Source: Effrenium voratum (lineage: Eukaryota > Sar > Dinophyceae > Suessiales > Symbiodiniaceae). Taken from it: a stretch of DNA of 64,000 nucleotides. The translations under genes were made by a program, and so were the position numbers. Below, one piece after another: positions 11,206 through 22,715 of this stretch. The notes under the pieces are model-generated. The model saw nothing but the letters and a program-made list of their open reading frames with translations, searched no databases and was not told the DNA's origin. Location of the stretch: positions 157,501-221,500 of the forward strand of contig CAUJNA010003795.1 of NCBI GenBank assembly GCA_963377175.1. The letters are read 5' to 3'. Position 1 is the stretch's first letter. Every line of letters begins with the position of its first letter.

Positions 11206-12207
11206 CTTTTTTGCCTGGTTCGCGGAAAAGCAAGGGGGCCCCAAAAAAGCAAAGAAGGAAAACGGGGAACCAATTCTCGGGGAAGAGAGTTGGCTGACTG
11301 TGAAAGTGTGCATCGCCCCTTGGAAAGGATTCGCACTCCGGCCGTTGGGATGAAGGAATTAATGCGGGCCTGTCTTTTGCTTTTTGGGTGCCCTGTTTGG
11401 ATGGCTCTAAAGGGAAACCAACAGGAAAGCCAAGATTTTGGTGAGACAGACGCAGACCAATTTCCATTGCGACTTTCGCTCGCGTCAGATTAGGACATCC
11501 GGATTTTGGACAAACCCTTGCTAGCCCGCCCCGTCCGGACTCCACCTCTTGCTTTTCACGCGAAGGCGAGCGCCTTGCATCAGTTCCATTTGCGATCAGC
11601 GGTGGAGTCTGCCAGTGAAACTTGTGAGTTGTTGTTTGCGTGCTCTAGGTGCCAAGGAAAACACGGACAACCAGTCACCCTCAAAACACATAAAGACACA
11701 ACCTGCTGCAGCTGAATCTGGCTCGCAACATCGCAGGAATTCCTGCAAGCTGCTTCCCCCATTGGCAAGATCTCCCCGCGAGTATTCGGCTCCATATCTG
11801 TTGCCTGCGCCCTGCAAGATGAGCTTCGTTCGAGTCGAGCGCAGGAATGCATTGAAGGCTTGTGCGTTGCACATAGCTATGTGTCAAAATAGGGACAATG
11901 GTGGGGTTTCCTTTTTTGGTGTCCCTCTAAACAATCCTGAAACCGGCACCCTAAACACAAACCAGCCCGGAACCCAACAACTTAAGCTCATTCCATGAAT
12001 CAGGGACACCCTTTGAAAGGGAAGACAACACCCAGTACCAAATAGTGGGAACTTGTCGATCGCTGAGCTGGGGGTGTGTCCCACCCTTGGGACCCTTCAC
12101 TGGTGGAACATCCCCAATGCGCTAGGTTGACGAATGGCTTTTGGTCATAGTCAAGCGACGTTTTCTTGCCGGATCCGTTGGGCTGTTTGCATGTCCGCAA
12201 ACTCCAT
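1015..12207 (-). CDS. Tentative multi-exon gene of unknown function, 3' neighbour of centrin copy 1
   Basis: I do not recognise the protein. The model joins exon candidates A 12160-12207, B 10231-10299, C 9183-9238, D 8819-8850, E 7153-7273, F 6877-6947, G about 6688-6767, H 5679-5784, I 3004-3122 and J 1015-1083. Each is a protein-like stretch bounded by AG on its left and GT, GC or GA on its right. Reading phases agree across C-D-E-F-G and H-I-J, which chance would rarely give. The G-H link and the A-B-C links are the weakest. F is hydrophobic (LLLAALCADLFW), so a membrane segment is possible, and J is Lys/Ala-rich. It could be two genes, and some exons may be wrong. It lies on the centrin strand and starts about 1.3 kb past the last centrin exon. 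It probably continues beyond the left window edge. Confidence 0.38.
1084..1182 (+). mobile_element. Family B element, truncated, abutting exon J
   Basis: Family B carries a GCTAAAAG...CTTTTAG stem, AAATGGAAACCCCCACTAAA, CTAAGG and GGATGGCTGGGAGCC. Here the left terminal repeat is missing. The copy begins at CTGCTAAAAG, which on the minus strand supplies the CTTTTAGCAG 3' splice site of exon J. Confidence 0.6.
2300..2426 (+). mobile_element. Family I element
   Basis: Family I ends AGGGGTACCTTCCCC...TTCTTTCCAGGGATCC and GAATGGAAAAGGAATCAACCCC. The interior has AACAATTTGCCGGTT and AAAGAACGATGGTT. Confidence 0.7.
2690..2935 (+). repeat. Degenerate TTTAGGG-type interstitial telomere repeats
   Basis: About 245 bp rich in TTTAGGGTTTAGG and TTAGGGTTTAGGTTTAGG, with many one-base changes (AAGG, GAGG). 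TTTAGGG is the telomere unit known from plants and several algae including dinoflagellates. Confidence 0.8.
3494..3795. mobile_element. Fold-back element with about 112 bp arms
   Basis: Left arm 3494-3604 and right arm 3682-3795 are inverted copies. GGCGTGTCTTT, TTGGTTTCCCTTGA, CCAAGGAGTACC and CCAGC...CCTCC all recur in mirror order. The spacer is about 77 bp. Arms are roughly 75-80% alike by eye. Confidence 0.72.
4644..4758 (+). mobile_element. Family D element
   Basis: Left end GGTTGACGTTGGAAGGGG and right end CCCAACGACAACC, mirrored. The interior reads TTTTAGCAGTTAAGTGGTTG and AACCACAATAAGCAAAAATG. Confidence 0.75.
4868..4955 (+). mobile_element. Family J element, right end replaced by family K
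   Basis: Family J ends CCATTTGCTTAAG and CTTAAGCAAATGG, with GATTCCCTTTAAAACC and AACAGGGGAAAA inside. This copy keeps CCATTTGCTTGAGCC and AACAGGGGAAAAAAC, then runs straight into family K. Confidence 0.62.
4956..5043 (+). mobile_element. Family K element with near-perfect 25 bp terminal repeats
   Basis: Left starts CTCCCCCAGACTAACGTGG and right ends CCACGTTAGTCTGAGGGAG. The two 25 bp arms differ at one position, with a spacer of about 38 bp. Confidence 0.8.
5679..5784 (-). CDS. Candidate exon H of the unknown gene
   Basis: The most protein-like single exon of this gene. It follows CCGCCAG and reads DAYFVLYEITPEGTVPAPS, then RVERCPAHAEFGKFWG, plus one base before GTGAAAGG. The frame stays open upstream (GKGQHFTRQ), so the 3' splice site could lie further left in transcript terms. 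I do not recognise the family. Confidence 0.48.
6688..6947 (-). CDS. Candidate exons F and G flanking a 109 bp element-derived intron
   Basis: F (6877-6947, 71 nt) follows AACCAG. It reads PVLLLAALCADLFWRVM then FHSILL plus one base. G starts at 6767 and reads VMAAPHADPVSIRGKG, then PWRTAGELDGR, with an open frame until a TGA near 6655. Joining F to G removes exactly 6768-6876, which is a family-B inverted-repeat element. The end of G is uncertain: GC after CGA near 6688, or GA after GGC. F looks like a membrane-spanning or signal-anchor segment; no family recognised. Confidence 0.42.
6768..6876 (+). mobile_element. Family B element forming an entire predicted intron (introner)
   Basis: On the minus strand the 109 bp begin GTGGCTCCCAGCCATCCCC and end GGGGATCTGAGGACAGCCTAG after an extra G. 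The imperfect terminal inverted repeats therefore carry the GT and AG splice ends. The flanking frames F and G join in phase when it is removed. Confidence 0.6.
7070..7152 (-). mobile_element. Family F relative at the start of an intron
   Basis: On the minus strand it begins GTATGGGTCAAACGTT, directly at the predicted 5' splice site of exon E, and contains GCAGGTTTTAGTCCTTGG. It resembles the family F interior (CGGTTTTAGTGTTTG). Confidence 0.45.
7153..9238 (-). CDS. Candidate exons C, D and E of the unknown gene (phase-linked)
   Basis: C (9183-9238, 56 nt) reads DYNKAPFSLPGVSEFTWD plus two bases. D (8819-8850, 32 nt) supplies one base and then CYMGPRWVSC plus one base. E (7153-7273, 121 nt) supplies two bases and then DIQRISEAGPNGSHHCPHIR and onward to VFVSLH plus two bases. 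All three introns have GT-AG ends (GTCGCTTG, GTGAGAG, GTATGGG), and the phases chain 0-2, 2-1, 1-2. An upstream in-frame ATG (MSQDYNK) could instead be the gene start. The intron after E begins inside a family-F element end. Confidence 0.43.
8498..8606 (-). mobile_element. Family F element
   Basis: Family F ends pair TATGGGTGTGGCTCAAAAT with TTTTGACCCACAGCCATA. The interior has ACCAGGGTTCCATTTGGG and GGTTTTAGT. This reversed copy runs from CATATGGCTGTGG to TTTTGAGCCACACCCATAT. Confidence 0.72.
8956..9086 (-). mobile_element. Family E element
   Basis: Family E has ends GGCCATGGGTCAAAA / TTTTGACCCATGNCC, with GTACCCCCAGTGAACATCCC and CCCCACTAAAAT inside. This copy is reversed, begins GGCTGTGGGTCAAAA and ends TTTTGAAAAGCCCATGGCC. 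It lies between candidate exons C and D. Confidence 0.65.
9943..10010 (+). mobile_element. Partial family H element
   Basis: Contains GGAAACCAAAAAGGTCC and TCGATTCGCTTTGGGCAAG. It starts after a CACTTCCTGAGTGGA motif that also occurs at 10371, 20340 and 41938. Confidence 0.5.
10231..10299 (-). CDS. Candidate exon B of the unknown gene
   Basis: A 69 nt GC-rich island preceded by TCTGAG and followed by GC. It reads VHADADNTGWEKRIDKHL then HYTKY. Third positions are mostly G or C. The other two frames give Ser/Thr/Pro-rich nonsense typical of shadow frames. The end is ambiguous: GT two bases after ACA, or GC after TAT, are both possible. No family recognised. Confidence 0.4.
10955..11060 (+). 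mobile_element. Family F element
   Basis: Starts CCGTGTGGCTCAAAATTAAA and ends TTGCCCCACAGCCACC; interior TTACCAGGGTCCATTTTGG. Confidence 0.7.
11178..11206. repeat. (TA)n tract
   Basis: About 28 bp of alternating TA. Similar short TA tracts occur near 18783, 25937, 26640, 26890, 34745 and 35311. Confidence 0.9.
12160..12207 (-). CDS. Candidate exon A (possible first exon) of the unknown gene
   Basis: Reads MEFADMQTAQRIRQEN from an ATG at 12207, ending on a codon boundary followed by GTCGCTTG. The same eight bases follow candidate exon C, which is the main support for this 5' splice site. In frame, a stop lies shortly upstream of the ATG and another just past the splice site, so the exon is short and its assignment is weak. 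Confidence 0.27.
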
Positions 12208-12987
12208 GCATTCGAAAAGAAGAGATGCTCATGAAAGAAACTTTCAGTTTTCCTTGTCCAGGTTCTATGCACCCCAACGCCATACAATCCCGGCTTCCTG
12301 TCGCGGTGTTTTTGGGGATGGTGTGGCTACCTGCTTTTGTCGCGTTTGCCTCCGATTTGCCTCTTGGCCCCGGTGGAAACCTTGGCAGTCAATTTCCGAG
12401 TCACCTGAATCAAACATGTTAAGCTCCAAAAAAAGTTGCTAGGGTTGCCTGAAGTCCTGGGAATGAAACATGGGCACACCAGTGGACATGGACAGGCAAA
12501 AGCCGTGCTTTTGTTAGGTTTACTGGGAATTCAAAAAAAACAAAAAGGCAACCGGCAATGACAACTCACCAACCTACTCGCCTTCCACTTGTCTCAAACA
12601 TGCGGCTCTTTCGCGCAAGCCTCCGAATCCGTGTTCCAGTCTTTGGCTACCCCCAAATGGACTTAAACCCGTTATCATATGTTTCACATGGCCGCCCCGA
12701 TGTGATTTGGCTAAAAAGCGGGTTATGAAACCTACGTGCAATTGGGGCTTACTTGGTTTATACTTTGAGCAAACCCCGGCGGCCAAGCAAGGCACGGGTC
12801 GAAGTCCTTCTAGGCAGAACCAGTGGAACCCGAATTGGTCTGAACCAATCAGACTCGGCTCTCTCAGAAGAGGTTCCTCAGAGGGAATGCGGCTGGCTGT
12901 TCTGGTTTCCCTTTTTGGCCTGCTTTTTTGAGGCCGCTCCTGTTTGGTTGGATTGAACGGAAAACCATAAGGAGATAGCCGATTGTG

Positions 12988-13095
12988 TTTTTCCTTTTTG
13001 TTTTGTCTATTTTAGTAAGGGAACCCTCCCCACAAACAAGTAAAACAAGTTGGTACCAACGTTTTTCGTTTTGTCTACTTTAGCCAGGGAACCCA
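12988..13095 (+). mobile_element. Family A, two partial right halves
   Basis: Two adjacent diverged copies of the T-rich interior and TTTTAGTAAGGGAACCC segment (about 12988-13040 and 13045-13095). The left terminal repeat is missing from both. It lies just beyond the 3' end of centrin copy 1. Confidence 0.5.
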
Positions 13096-13503
13096 AAATA
13101 TACCTGTGAGCCATCTTTTTTGGCGGTCTCCCATGTTCACTGGACCTTTTGATCAACCCAAGAACACATGCAGAGAGCATCGGGTTGGCTTGAGCCCGGC
13201 GATCCGGACTTTTGTCACTCTTGACTGAGCTAAAACGGGCGACCGCCAAGCAATTTAGACCAACCTTCTGCATAAATCTGAACCAATCTTTGTCCAACAC
13301 CTGAAATGTGGGGGATAATTACAACATATGGGATCTTTTTCCTTTCCTGTCCTTTCCCTTCTTTTCTGTGAACCTGGTCCGCGTGACACGGTCAGCTGTT
13401 TGCGGGCTCCCCAAGTAGGATCTTTACTATGTCGTTTTTCTTTTAGGTGAGTATGCAGACTGCTCAAGGACTGGGGACCTGCCTGCAGGCTCAAGCCATG
13501 GCC

Positions 13504-16500
13504 AAGCGGCGTCTTCTTCATGATGCGCAGGAACTCCTCCTGCGAAGGATCAAAAACTTGCTCACCGTTGAAAGACTGAGCTGTCCTCAGATCCCCGCTA
13601 AAAGTGACTAACTTTTAGTTGGCTAAATGGAAACCCTCACCAAAGACAAACAAGCTAGAAAGCTAAGGGGATGGCTGGGAGCCACCAAGTGAAACGGTGC
13701 CCCTGCATTGTTGCAGTTCTGGTTCAAATGAGGGCAAAAGCGTCCAATGTAACAAGGCAGCTCCTTCTTGAACAGCCCCACGAACAAAAGAAAAAGACAA
13801 CAACTCTAAGATGTGGCGGAGCCCCTGGAAAAAACGGAACGATGACGCCCTGAACTCCTGAACTGGGCTTGACCCCGCGGACTGTGACACGGCAAGGATT
13901 AGACGCGCTCGGGGGTTGGGACTCGAACGGCTGGAATTTCCCTGAGGTTGACCAGAAAAACTTGGTGGCTCAAACCTCACTTGCCCAGTTCGGACCCAGA
14001 AATAAAAGGCTCACCTTTTGGGGCCATGACTAAAACCTGACCAAAAAGGAGAAACCAAAAGGTCAAAAGGTCGATTTGCTTTTGGGCAACTGAGAAACCT
14101 ATGCAGTAGATCGCCACCAAATGCACTTGCCCTTTTGGCTCGCTGATCTTGAAAGGCTCCCCGGTGGGAGATGGATCGCCTGAAGCCAGATTGCTTCTGT
14201 TGAGATAACTCAATGAACGGGCCAAAGCCAAACAAAGGTATGGGCTCGATCCGCCAATGGATTCAAGGGGGGGGAGGGGCTGGAGGGTTCGATTCTGCTG
14301 ATTCTGGTGTTGGTGATACTCCTTGGGATTGTTCGAACATTTTATTACCTGGGTTTCCCGACAAAATCAAACGAAGCTGATTAATGGGCATGGGAAGCTA
14401 GGCTGGTTTTCCACAGTCGGCAGACACAAGTCAAACGGCAAGCGACAAGACTGGGCCAAGAACAAGCAAAGCCCAACAACGAGACTTGAAAAACATAAGA
14501 AGGCAACACACAAAAGCCGAACGCGCATTTTTCTATTGGGAATTTAGCATCAACGACACAATAAGTCCAGATGGTATCCCCCAATAGCTTTCCGGAACCC
14601 TTCCGCAACCTCCAGACCCTCCCTGAAAGTCGCTCCGAACCACCCCAGAGTTTCTGCGGGCCGTGGAACAATTTACATAACCCAGCCACCCAGCCACCCT
14701 AAACCAAGCAAATGACCATGGGCAACTTCTCCCATGTGGTTGACACATCATCTTGTTGGCTTTCCATCCCTTTTGGTCCTCCCACTGAGGGTCCTCCAGT
14801 AGAGAGGTTAGAAGAAGGGTACCAATTTTTTTCTGTTTTGTCAATTTTAGTCAGGGAACCCTCCCAACCAAGAAAGAAACGGTGAGAAAGGGCACCTAGC
14901 TGGGGAACCTAGCCCGGGTTTGCCGGACCCTTTTGATCACTCCAATGGCTGGTTGCTTTCTGCTCCCCTGCTAAAAGTGACTAACTTTTAGTGGATTAAT
15001 GGACAACCCACTAGTTGGCAAAAAGTTAAAGTCCTAACATCCAAGCAAAATGCAGCAAAGTGTTGATCACTCCAATGGCTGGTCGCCTGTTCCATCTACG
15101 AGGCGAAGCCTTTTTCGCGACGCGATTCGGCCACCGGCCTCGTTGACCTCGCCGTCCCCGTCGCGGTCCGCCTCGTCGATCATCTCCTGAAGCTCCTGGC
15201 GAGAAGACGGGGATGGGACTGGAGATGGTGGACATTCAGGTTGGGATTCATGTCTATCAATTGACGTGCTCCCATTTGCTTCAGCCCCCCGGAAAACACA
15301 CATAAATGTTGTCCATGTTTGCTGAATGCCCTTCAAAACCAACCGGGGAAAAAGCAAATTTCATTTCAGCAAATCAGAAGCGTGCTTTCGTTTTTTGGCT
15401 ACGGAACTCCGAATCCAACCGGCGCATGAACTCCTCGTCGGTCATGCGCTCGCCCAGCTCCTGCGCTAAGGCTTGACGAAAGCTGCCGGGGGTTTTCTGG
15501 CATCGCCAGGAATTGGTGGACCCCCAACCTGATTCTTTGGACCCATAGGCCAAACAGGTTTATTTATGAGGAGGTCGAAAACAGGTTTGTGGTTGGAAAA
15601 AACAGGGTCCCCCATCGCTGGCTCATTTGCGATCCGTCTTGACCCCAAAATGGGTGGGTGTTCCTCTCGGCGTCCCTTAAAAGCCAGCAACCATTTGATA
15701 TCCTCAACAAATAGACACACCCAACTGGGCCTTCCTCTAAAAATCAAGAGGATCACCGGGCCGGGTTCGAGAACCCAGGTCTCTCACTCGCTCAACTCGC
15801 TTGTCCCCCTCTCAAGTTTGGACAACCCAGCTGGGTCTTTCTCAGCTCAGATGCCCAGTGGCCAGGGGAAAAAAGGGGCATCCTTTTTTTGGTTGTTTGA
15901 GTTTAAAGGGGAACCCTTCCCAAAAAAGACGTCGAACAAAGGAAGCAACCCACTGGTTGCAACTCTCAGGGAATGCCCTGCCTTGGCCACACGCTTCAGA
16001 TTCTTGAAAGAGATCTTCCCCGTCTCGTCGTCGTCGAAGAGCCGGAAGGCCTCTCTCTTTTCCGCGAGCGGAAATATGGGCTGTCCTCCAGTAGAGAGGT
16101 TAGAATAAGGGTACCCTTTTTCTGTAGTCTATTTTACTAGGGGAACCCTCCCCCAAAAAAGTTGGTCAAAGGGCACTACTTGGGGACCTAGATGGGCGAA
16201 AAGCCATCGACCTGTCCTTTCGACTTGTTGCTAGAGGGAGTTGAGTGGACCCCACATTGGCCTTTTGTTCCACTTTAAAACCACCAAACAAAGGTACCGC
16301 CAATAAAAACACACACAAATGGCCGCGCCTTGGAAAACAGTGCTACTGACTGACTTGTAGGCTAATAGATAAAGAGATAAGCTCGTCCGATGTGGGTTAC
16401 TTGGACCATGGACCAATGGGTTTCTGTCCTTGCAAAAGCCCTGGAACTAAGATGATCGCCTTGAACCTTGAGCTATGAACCATAGGACTTGAAAACGGAA

Positions 16501-19500
16501 AGCTCAATCTCCACAACCCCCTCCCTGAAAGGTTCCCGAAGGGCCAACACGCCGAAGCCCTTCCTAAAAAAACACATTGCATCCCGTGGCTTCTTTAGGA
16601 ACCACATGGGGGTGTGAACTTTAACTGGGGGCAAAGGCTGAATGTATGCGTCCCTTTATGAGCCCCTGCTATGAACACCTAGTTTATGGGTGAACTATTC
16701 GCTAGTTCTGACTTAACCATTGGACATCCGCCCCTATCCACAATGGCCATGGGTTCATTCATGGACCTAGACAATCAGGTCTTTGATGGGGATCCTTTTA
16801 GCGGTAGATTTCCGAACCAAAAAAGGGACACGCCTCAAAAGGAAGCTTCCAAAGGTGCCAAAGAGGGGTCGAACAATTGCAAGTCACTAGATCTTCAAAG
16901 TTTACAACTCGAGAACTGGACATGGGTGGCTCGTCCCTTTTTGGAGTTGGTAACCTTTTGGTACTTTTAATGTTGTTTAAAAGGGAAACACAAAGGACAA
17001 CACAAATCCATGTTCAGGTCCCGGGGGGGAAAAAAAACAGACACGACTAGCCAAATTGACCCAGGTTTCTCGGACCATAGCTTTCGATCTAGACCCCGGA
17101 TTGGTGGAATTCCCATGAAACAGGCAGCCAGGGACGCACCGCGTGCCGGCCGAGAAAGGCGATTCCAGCATCATGGACACGCATACCTTGGGAGACTCTA
17201 CCAGATATTAACCCTTTTGCCCACCTAAGTGTGTCCAGATATACCCTTTTGCCCACCTTTTTGTGGGTTGGCCAGGAAAAGTCCACACAGTCTTACCACA
17301 CCAAACGCTCCAAGCCCAACACAGGTCCAAGCCCCGGGACTGAAAGGCAAAGAGGACTCCAGGGAAGAGATGTTGCTTGGGGTCGACCCAAAAATGCCGT
17401 CCCAAAAAGGGGCGGCATTCTTTTTTTTAAATCTCATAGACCTCCCACCCAAAAAGGGGCGGCATGTGTTTGTTTCTTCTTTTTGTTTTCTACTTTTTGT
17501 TTTCTCTCGCAGATAGACCTCCGGCATCGATGCGGTCCTTGAGGATCTCGTCCTTGGGGTCCCGGTTCAGGATCTTGTGGGTCATCATCTTCAGGAACTC
17601 CTCGTAGCCGATGGTGCCCGAGCCATCATCCTCAGATGCGCCAGTCGCCGGATCTCGAATCCAGCGGCGCCTGGATGGTCCATGGTGCCCCGCCCCACAC
17701 CAAGAAAATGAGGCTCTGAACACCGGGGGATTTTCCCTTTAAAAGGGGCGATTTACTGGTGATGTTCCATTGAACTCCAGCAATTTTGGAGGTTCCAAGG
17801 GACATGAGTCAGAATCAAAACCCGGTACACAAATGGTCGTAATCCCAGAACCATGCGTCAAGAACTTAGAAGGCGGAGTTCCGCAGCTATTGATGGCTGG
17901 GATCGTCCAGGTTTTGATTGTGGCTCACATATCGATACCAGAACAGATCCATCGGGGCCTGGATGGTCTAACCCCACCCCACACCAAAACCGATACCCTG
18001 AACACATGGCGGACATCCAAAGGCGGCTTTTCTGCGGGCCTCCCTTTGGACCGTTTCGAGTCCGACGATTTTCATGCTCCATTCCGTTTCGGTGTTGGTT
18101 TGATGAGTTGTTGAGAGATAGTGTCCGTTCTCCCGAAAGGCAGATTTGGTTTGATGCTTCCAAAGACGGGTGTTGCAACTTGTCAAGTGATGCCCTTTCA
18201 CATTGCCCGCTCAAATGTCAAAGAAAACCATTCGCGAGGTACCCCAAAACCACGAAGCCCGGACAAAGCTCCTTTGGCCATGAGAGGAAAAAGGGTGACC
18301 CAAGTATTGGCATCAAGTTTTGACCGAGCAGGCCCCAGGTACACCAAGAATACATTCGGTTTCAGATTCAGCCAACCTGTACATTTTACATGCATCCCCC
18401 AAGGGAACCATATTTTGACAAACCAATCGGACACGGTTGCTGGTTACCTACTCTAGTGGTAACTGGGAGCTGGGATCCAACTGGAGAAGTCCCCCCCCCA
18501 AGTTTGCCAAAAAGGCGTCGCTTCTGACCTTTCCCCCGCTCGCAAAAACAACTTGTGCGTCGCTTCTGACCCAACCCCCACCCCCGGCTCGCCTCGCAAA
18601 AAACTTGTCCAAGGCACGTCCACGTCGGAGATCATCTTCTGAATCTCCTCCTTCTTGGGCTCGAAGCCAAGAGCGCGCATGGCCACCTGGCCAACATATC
18701 TCGAGGTTCGCGGAAAGCTTCCCATTGACCAAAGATCAGCTCTGGGGGTCAATCCATCAACACAAAGGGTGGGGTAAGCAAATATTATATATATTATAAT
18801 ATATATATATATACATATCCACTATGATTTACCTAAGGAGCTTCTTTATCCGAACATGGGTCCTTGGCATTTAATGAGGGTACCCTGGGGGCAACCCTTT
18901 TACCAGTTGGTCTTCCCAAGCTTCCAGTTCAGGACCTTCAGGCGGAGCATCTCATCCGCATCTGGGCGGCCCATTTTGGGATCTGCGAAAAGTGACGAAC
19001 TGTTTGTGTTCGTTAAATGCGGAAATCCAACCACCACACACAAAATAAACAGCTAAGGGGATGGATGGTCCCGAGCCACCAAGACATAATATTCATAAGA
19101 CTGTGTAATACAAACCCCTGATATCACCAGGGCTTGCCCTCGAGCGCCTTTCTGGTTTTGTGACATTGTCATTTCCCCCGCTTGCGCGCAGCCGCCTCAA
19201 AACAACAGCCGACTCCACAAAGTGAACTGTGCCCCCCAATCTGGCAATGGGTGGGTGGGTCACCACAATCAGCAGTTTCTGTAGTCTTCCTGGGAGTTCC
19301 TAACCCTGAAACCACCAAAAAGGCTGAAAGGTTCGGGTGGCATCTTAAAGGTTAAACCTCTAAAATTGTGGCTGTAAAACCTCTATGGGCGGGTCTTTTT
19401 TTTTGTTCAAGGCTAGAACTCGTGTTATGGTGGTACCTTGCAAAACAGCCCCGACTTGAGAGTTATGGAGATATAGTCTCATATAAGGCATACATGCTGC

Positions 19501-22466
19501 GAACAATCCATTTGCGGTACACAAGCCTCCATTGCGACCAAATCCTAAACCACCAACCCGGCAATCCACCCATCCAAGGTGTCGCGAGTGTTTTCCATGA
19601 AACCAAATCCAAGCAGCGTGGGCAAAAGACTTCGTGGTTCATTCATCCCTTGCTCGGAGTGAACGTTCTTATGGGAAATGTCACCTGGGTGACCCGTTCA
19701 CCGGGTTGTAACAAATGGATTTATTTCACGTGTTACACACATGTCATGTGTCTTTTGTTGAGAGTACCTTTAAAGTTTTCGGGAGTTGTTTGCGGCTACA
19801 GGAAAAGAACCCGCATGATTGTCCTAGCGCAATCGCGTTGATCAGAGCCCGTTCGAGCCATCTCTCAGCTCTCAAGAACTATGACATCTATTGGCCGGCC
19901 GCCAGGAAAGACACGGGCCCACTTCAGATATGGGTATGGGTGTGTGTGTGTGTGTCAACATGGGGACCCTCCAAATTTGTGTCTTTTTTCGGGCTTCCCT
20001 TCAAACCACCCTTTAACAACAAAAAACAAAAAACAAGTAGCTCTATAAAGGCACGCACACAAACGTGTCACAAGTGTTGCCATTTCTTCCCTCCAAAAAA
20101 AGTATTGGATCCCGAAGTAAAGGATGTGCATGGCTTTTGCTCGGACCCCCGAATCGGTCGCTAAGAACCCAGCTGTTCAGTGACCCGAATCGGTCGAAGG
20201 TCGACAAAGGGAACCTAGTGGGGCCAAACCACGGGGGTCAAAAAGGAATCCTTCACGAGGGAGTCGATCATTGTTCCACGAAAGCGGGCAAAAAGCTTTT
20301 CTTGGGCCAAAGTGGCTCTGAACTGGGAAAGCACATTCACCTCACTTCCTGAGTGGCCAACAAGTCCACACTTTTTGGTTGCCACTCTAGGAACTCGGGA
20401 AGTGAGTCAGTCGAATCTGGGAAACGTGGTTTCTCAACACCACAAGTGACCTTGTGGGAAAATATGCGCTCCTGGTGAATCGGCATTAAAAGCCAATCTA
20501 AAAACCAACGCCCATCCCATTTCTGAGCAGACGAACCGATGAACACGACACCTATGTTTTTTTTAAACCCATTTTAGAAGCGGCTTTAAAGGGAAGCACA
20601 AAGGAAAACACACATTTTGGGGGGGAACCTATGCTCAAGGCTGAACCGGATTTGCCATCTATTTCTGAGCAAACGAACCTAAAAAGGACACCTCACTAAC
20701 CTAAAAAGGACACCTAACTAACCTAAAACTGACACCTACCTAACCTAAAACTGACACCTACCCAACCTAAAACTGACACCTACCTAACCTAAAACTGACA
20801 CCTACCTAACCTAAAACTGACACCTAACTAACCTAAAACTGACACCTACCTAACCTAAAACTGACACCTACCTAACCTAAAATTGACACCTACCTAACCT
20901 AAAATTGACACCTACCTAACCTAAAAAGACACCTAACTAACCTAAAACTGACACCTACTTAACCTAAAACTGACACCTACCTAACCTAAAACTGACACCT
21001 ACCTAACCTAAAAAAAAACACCTACCTAACCTAAAACTGACACCTACCTAACCTAAAACTGACACCTACCTAACCTAAACTGACACCTAACTAACCTAAA
21101 ACTGACACCTACTTAACCTAAAACTGACACCTACCTAACCTAAAACTGACACCTACCTAACCTAAAAAAAAACACCTACCTAACCTAAAACTGACACCTA
21201 CCTAACCTAAAACTGACACCTACCTAACCTAAACTGACACCTAACTAACCTAAAACTGACACCTACCTAACCTAAAACTGACACCTACCTAACCTAAAAC
21301 TGACACCTACCTAACCTAAAACTGACACCTACCTAACCTAAAACTGACACCTACCTAACCAAAAAATGACACCTACCTAACCTAAAACTGACACCTACCT
21401 AACCTAAAATTGACACCTACCTAACCTAAAACTGACACCTCACTAACCTAAAAAGCACACCTACCTAACCTAAAATTGACACCTACCCAACCTAAAATTG
21501 ACACCTAGCTAACCTAAAACTGACACCTACCTAACCTAAAATTTACACCTACCTAACCTAAAACTGACACCTACCTAACCAAAAAATGACACCTACCTAA
21601 CCTAAAACTGACACCTACCTAACCTAAAATTGACACCTACCTAACCTAAAACTGACACCTCACTAACCTAAAAAGCACACCTACCTAACCTAAAATTGAC
21701 ACCTACCCAACCTAAAATTGACACCTAGCTAACCTAAAAAAGGACACCTACATAACCTAAAAAGGACACCTCTCTAACCTAAAACTGACACCTACCTAAC
21801 CTCTAAAGAGCACACCTATGCTTGCAACACCTAGCTGGATTCACCTTTCCGGAAGCCGCGGTTGAGTTCTTCGCCTTGAGCTCCTTGGAGTCGATCTCGC
21901 CGGAGCCGTCGGTGTCGAACAAGTCGAAGGCCTGGGGTTCTCGTGGGCCAAACCAAAACGCCGGATGCGGGGCGAAACCAGAAAAAGGTGGCCCGAAAAA
22001 GGAGCAAAGAGAGAGACTGGTGATCCTTTCCCTCTGAATTCTGGTCCATACTTCGTGAAAGAGAGAGAGAGAGAGAGAGAGCGAGTGAGAGAGAGAGACA
22101 GGGGGAGAGAGAGGGGGAGAGAGACAAAGGGAGAGAGAGAGAGAGAATCCATTTCCTTGTGAGCAAAGTAGATCAAGGTTCAAAGACAAGTCAACCGCAC
22201 TTGCAGTCCAGAATAAACTCCGACATTGCTTACGGTCTGAGTCTGGGATCCTGGAATAAGGTGAATTGCCCAATCAAGCAACAAACAAGTCCAACTGAAT
22301 CCCAGGCGGTTAAAGATCAAACCAAACAAGTTAACTTCGCACAAGACCAAGCAGAACACCCGCAAGGTTTCTTGTTGTTCAAAGAAAGAGAGAGAGAGAG
22401 AGAGAGAAAAAAAAAACAAAAGAAAGAAAGAAAGAAAACAAAAAACAAAAAAGAAACAAAGAAACA

Positions 22467-22510
<44 letters not shown>

Positions 22511-22579
22511 AATAAAGAAAGAAACACGGATCGAAAGAGAAAAAAGAAAGAAAGAAAGAAAGAAAGATCGAAAGAGAAA

Positions 22580-22643
<64 letters not shown>

Positions 22644-22660
22644 AATAAAGAAACAAAGAC

Positions 22661-22715
<55 letters not shown>

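Noticed and set aside
12141..12422. Plus-strand frame with a signal-peptide-like stretch (VAVFLGMVWLPAFVAFA)
   Set aside because: It is short, opposite to all supported genes and overlaps candidate exon A; no splice partner found.
15762..15800. GGGTTCGAGAACCCA as a tRNA T-loop
   Set aside because: No matching acceptor, D or anticodon arms. The motif recurs in intron 6 of copy 2 as conserved intron sequence.
20678..21803. CRISPR-like array
   Set aside because: Units are contiguous 22 bp repeats with no spacers, in a eukaryotic intron.
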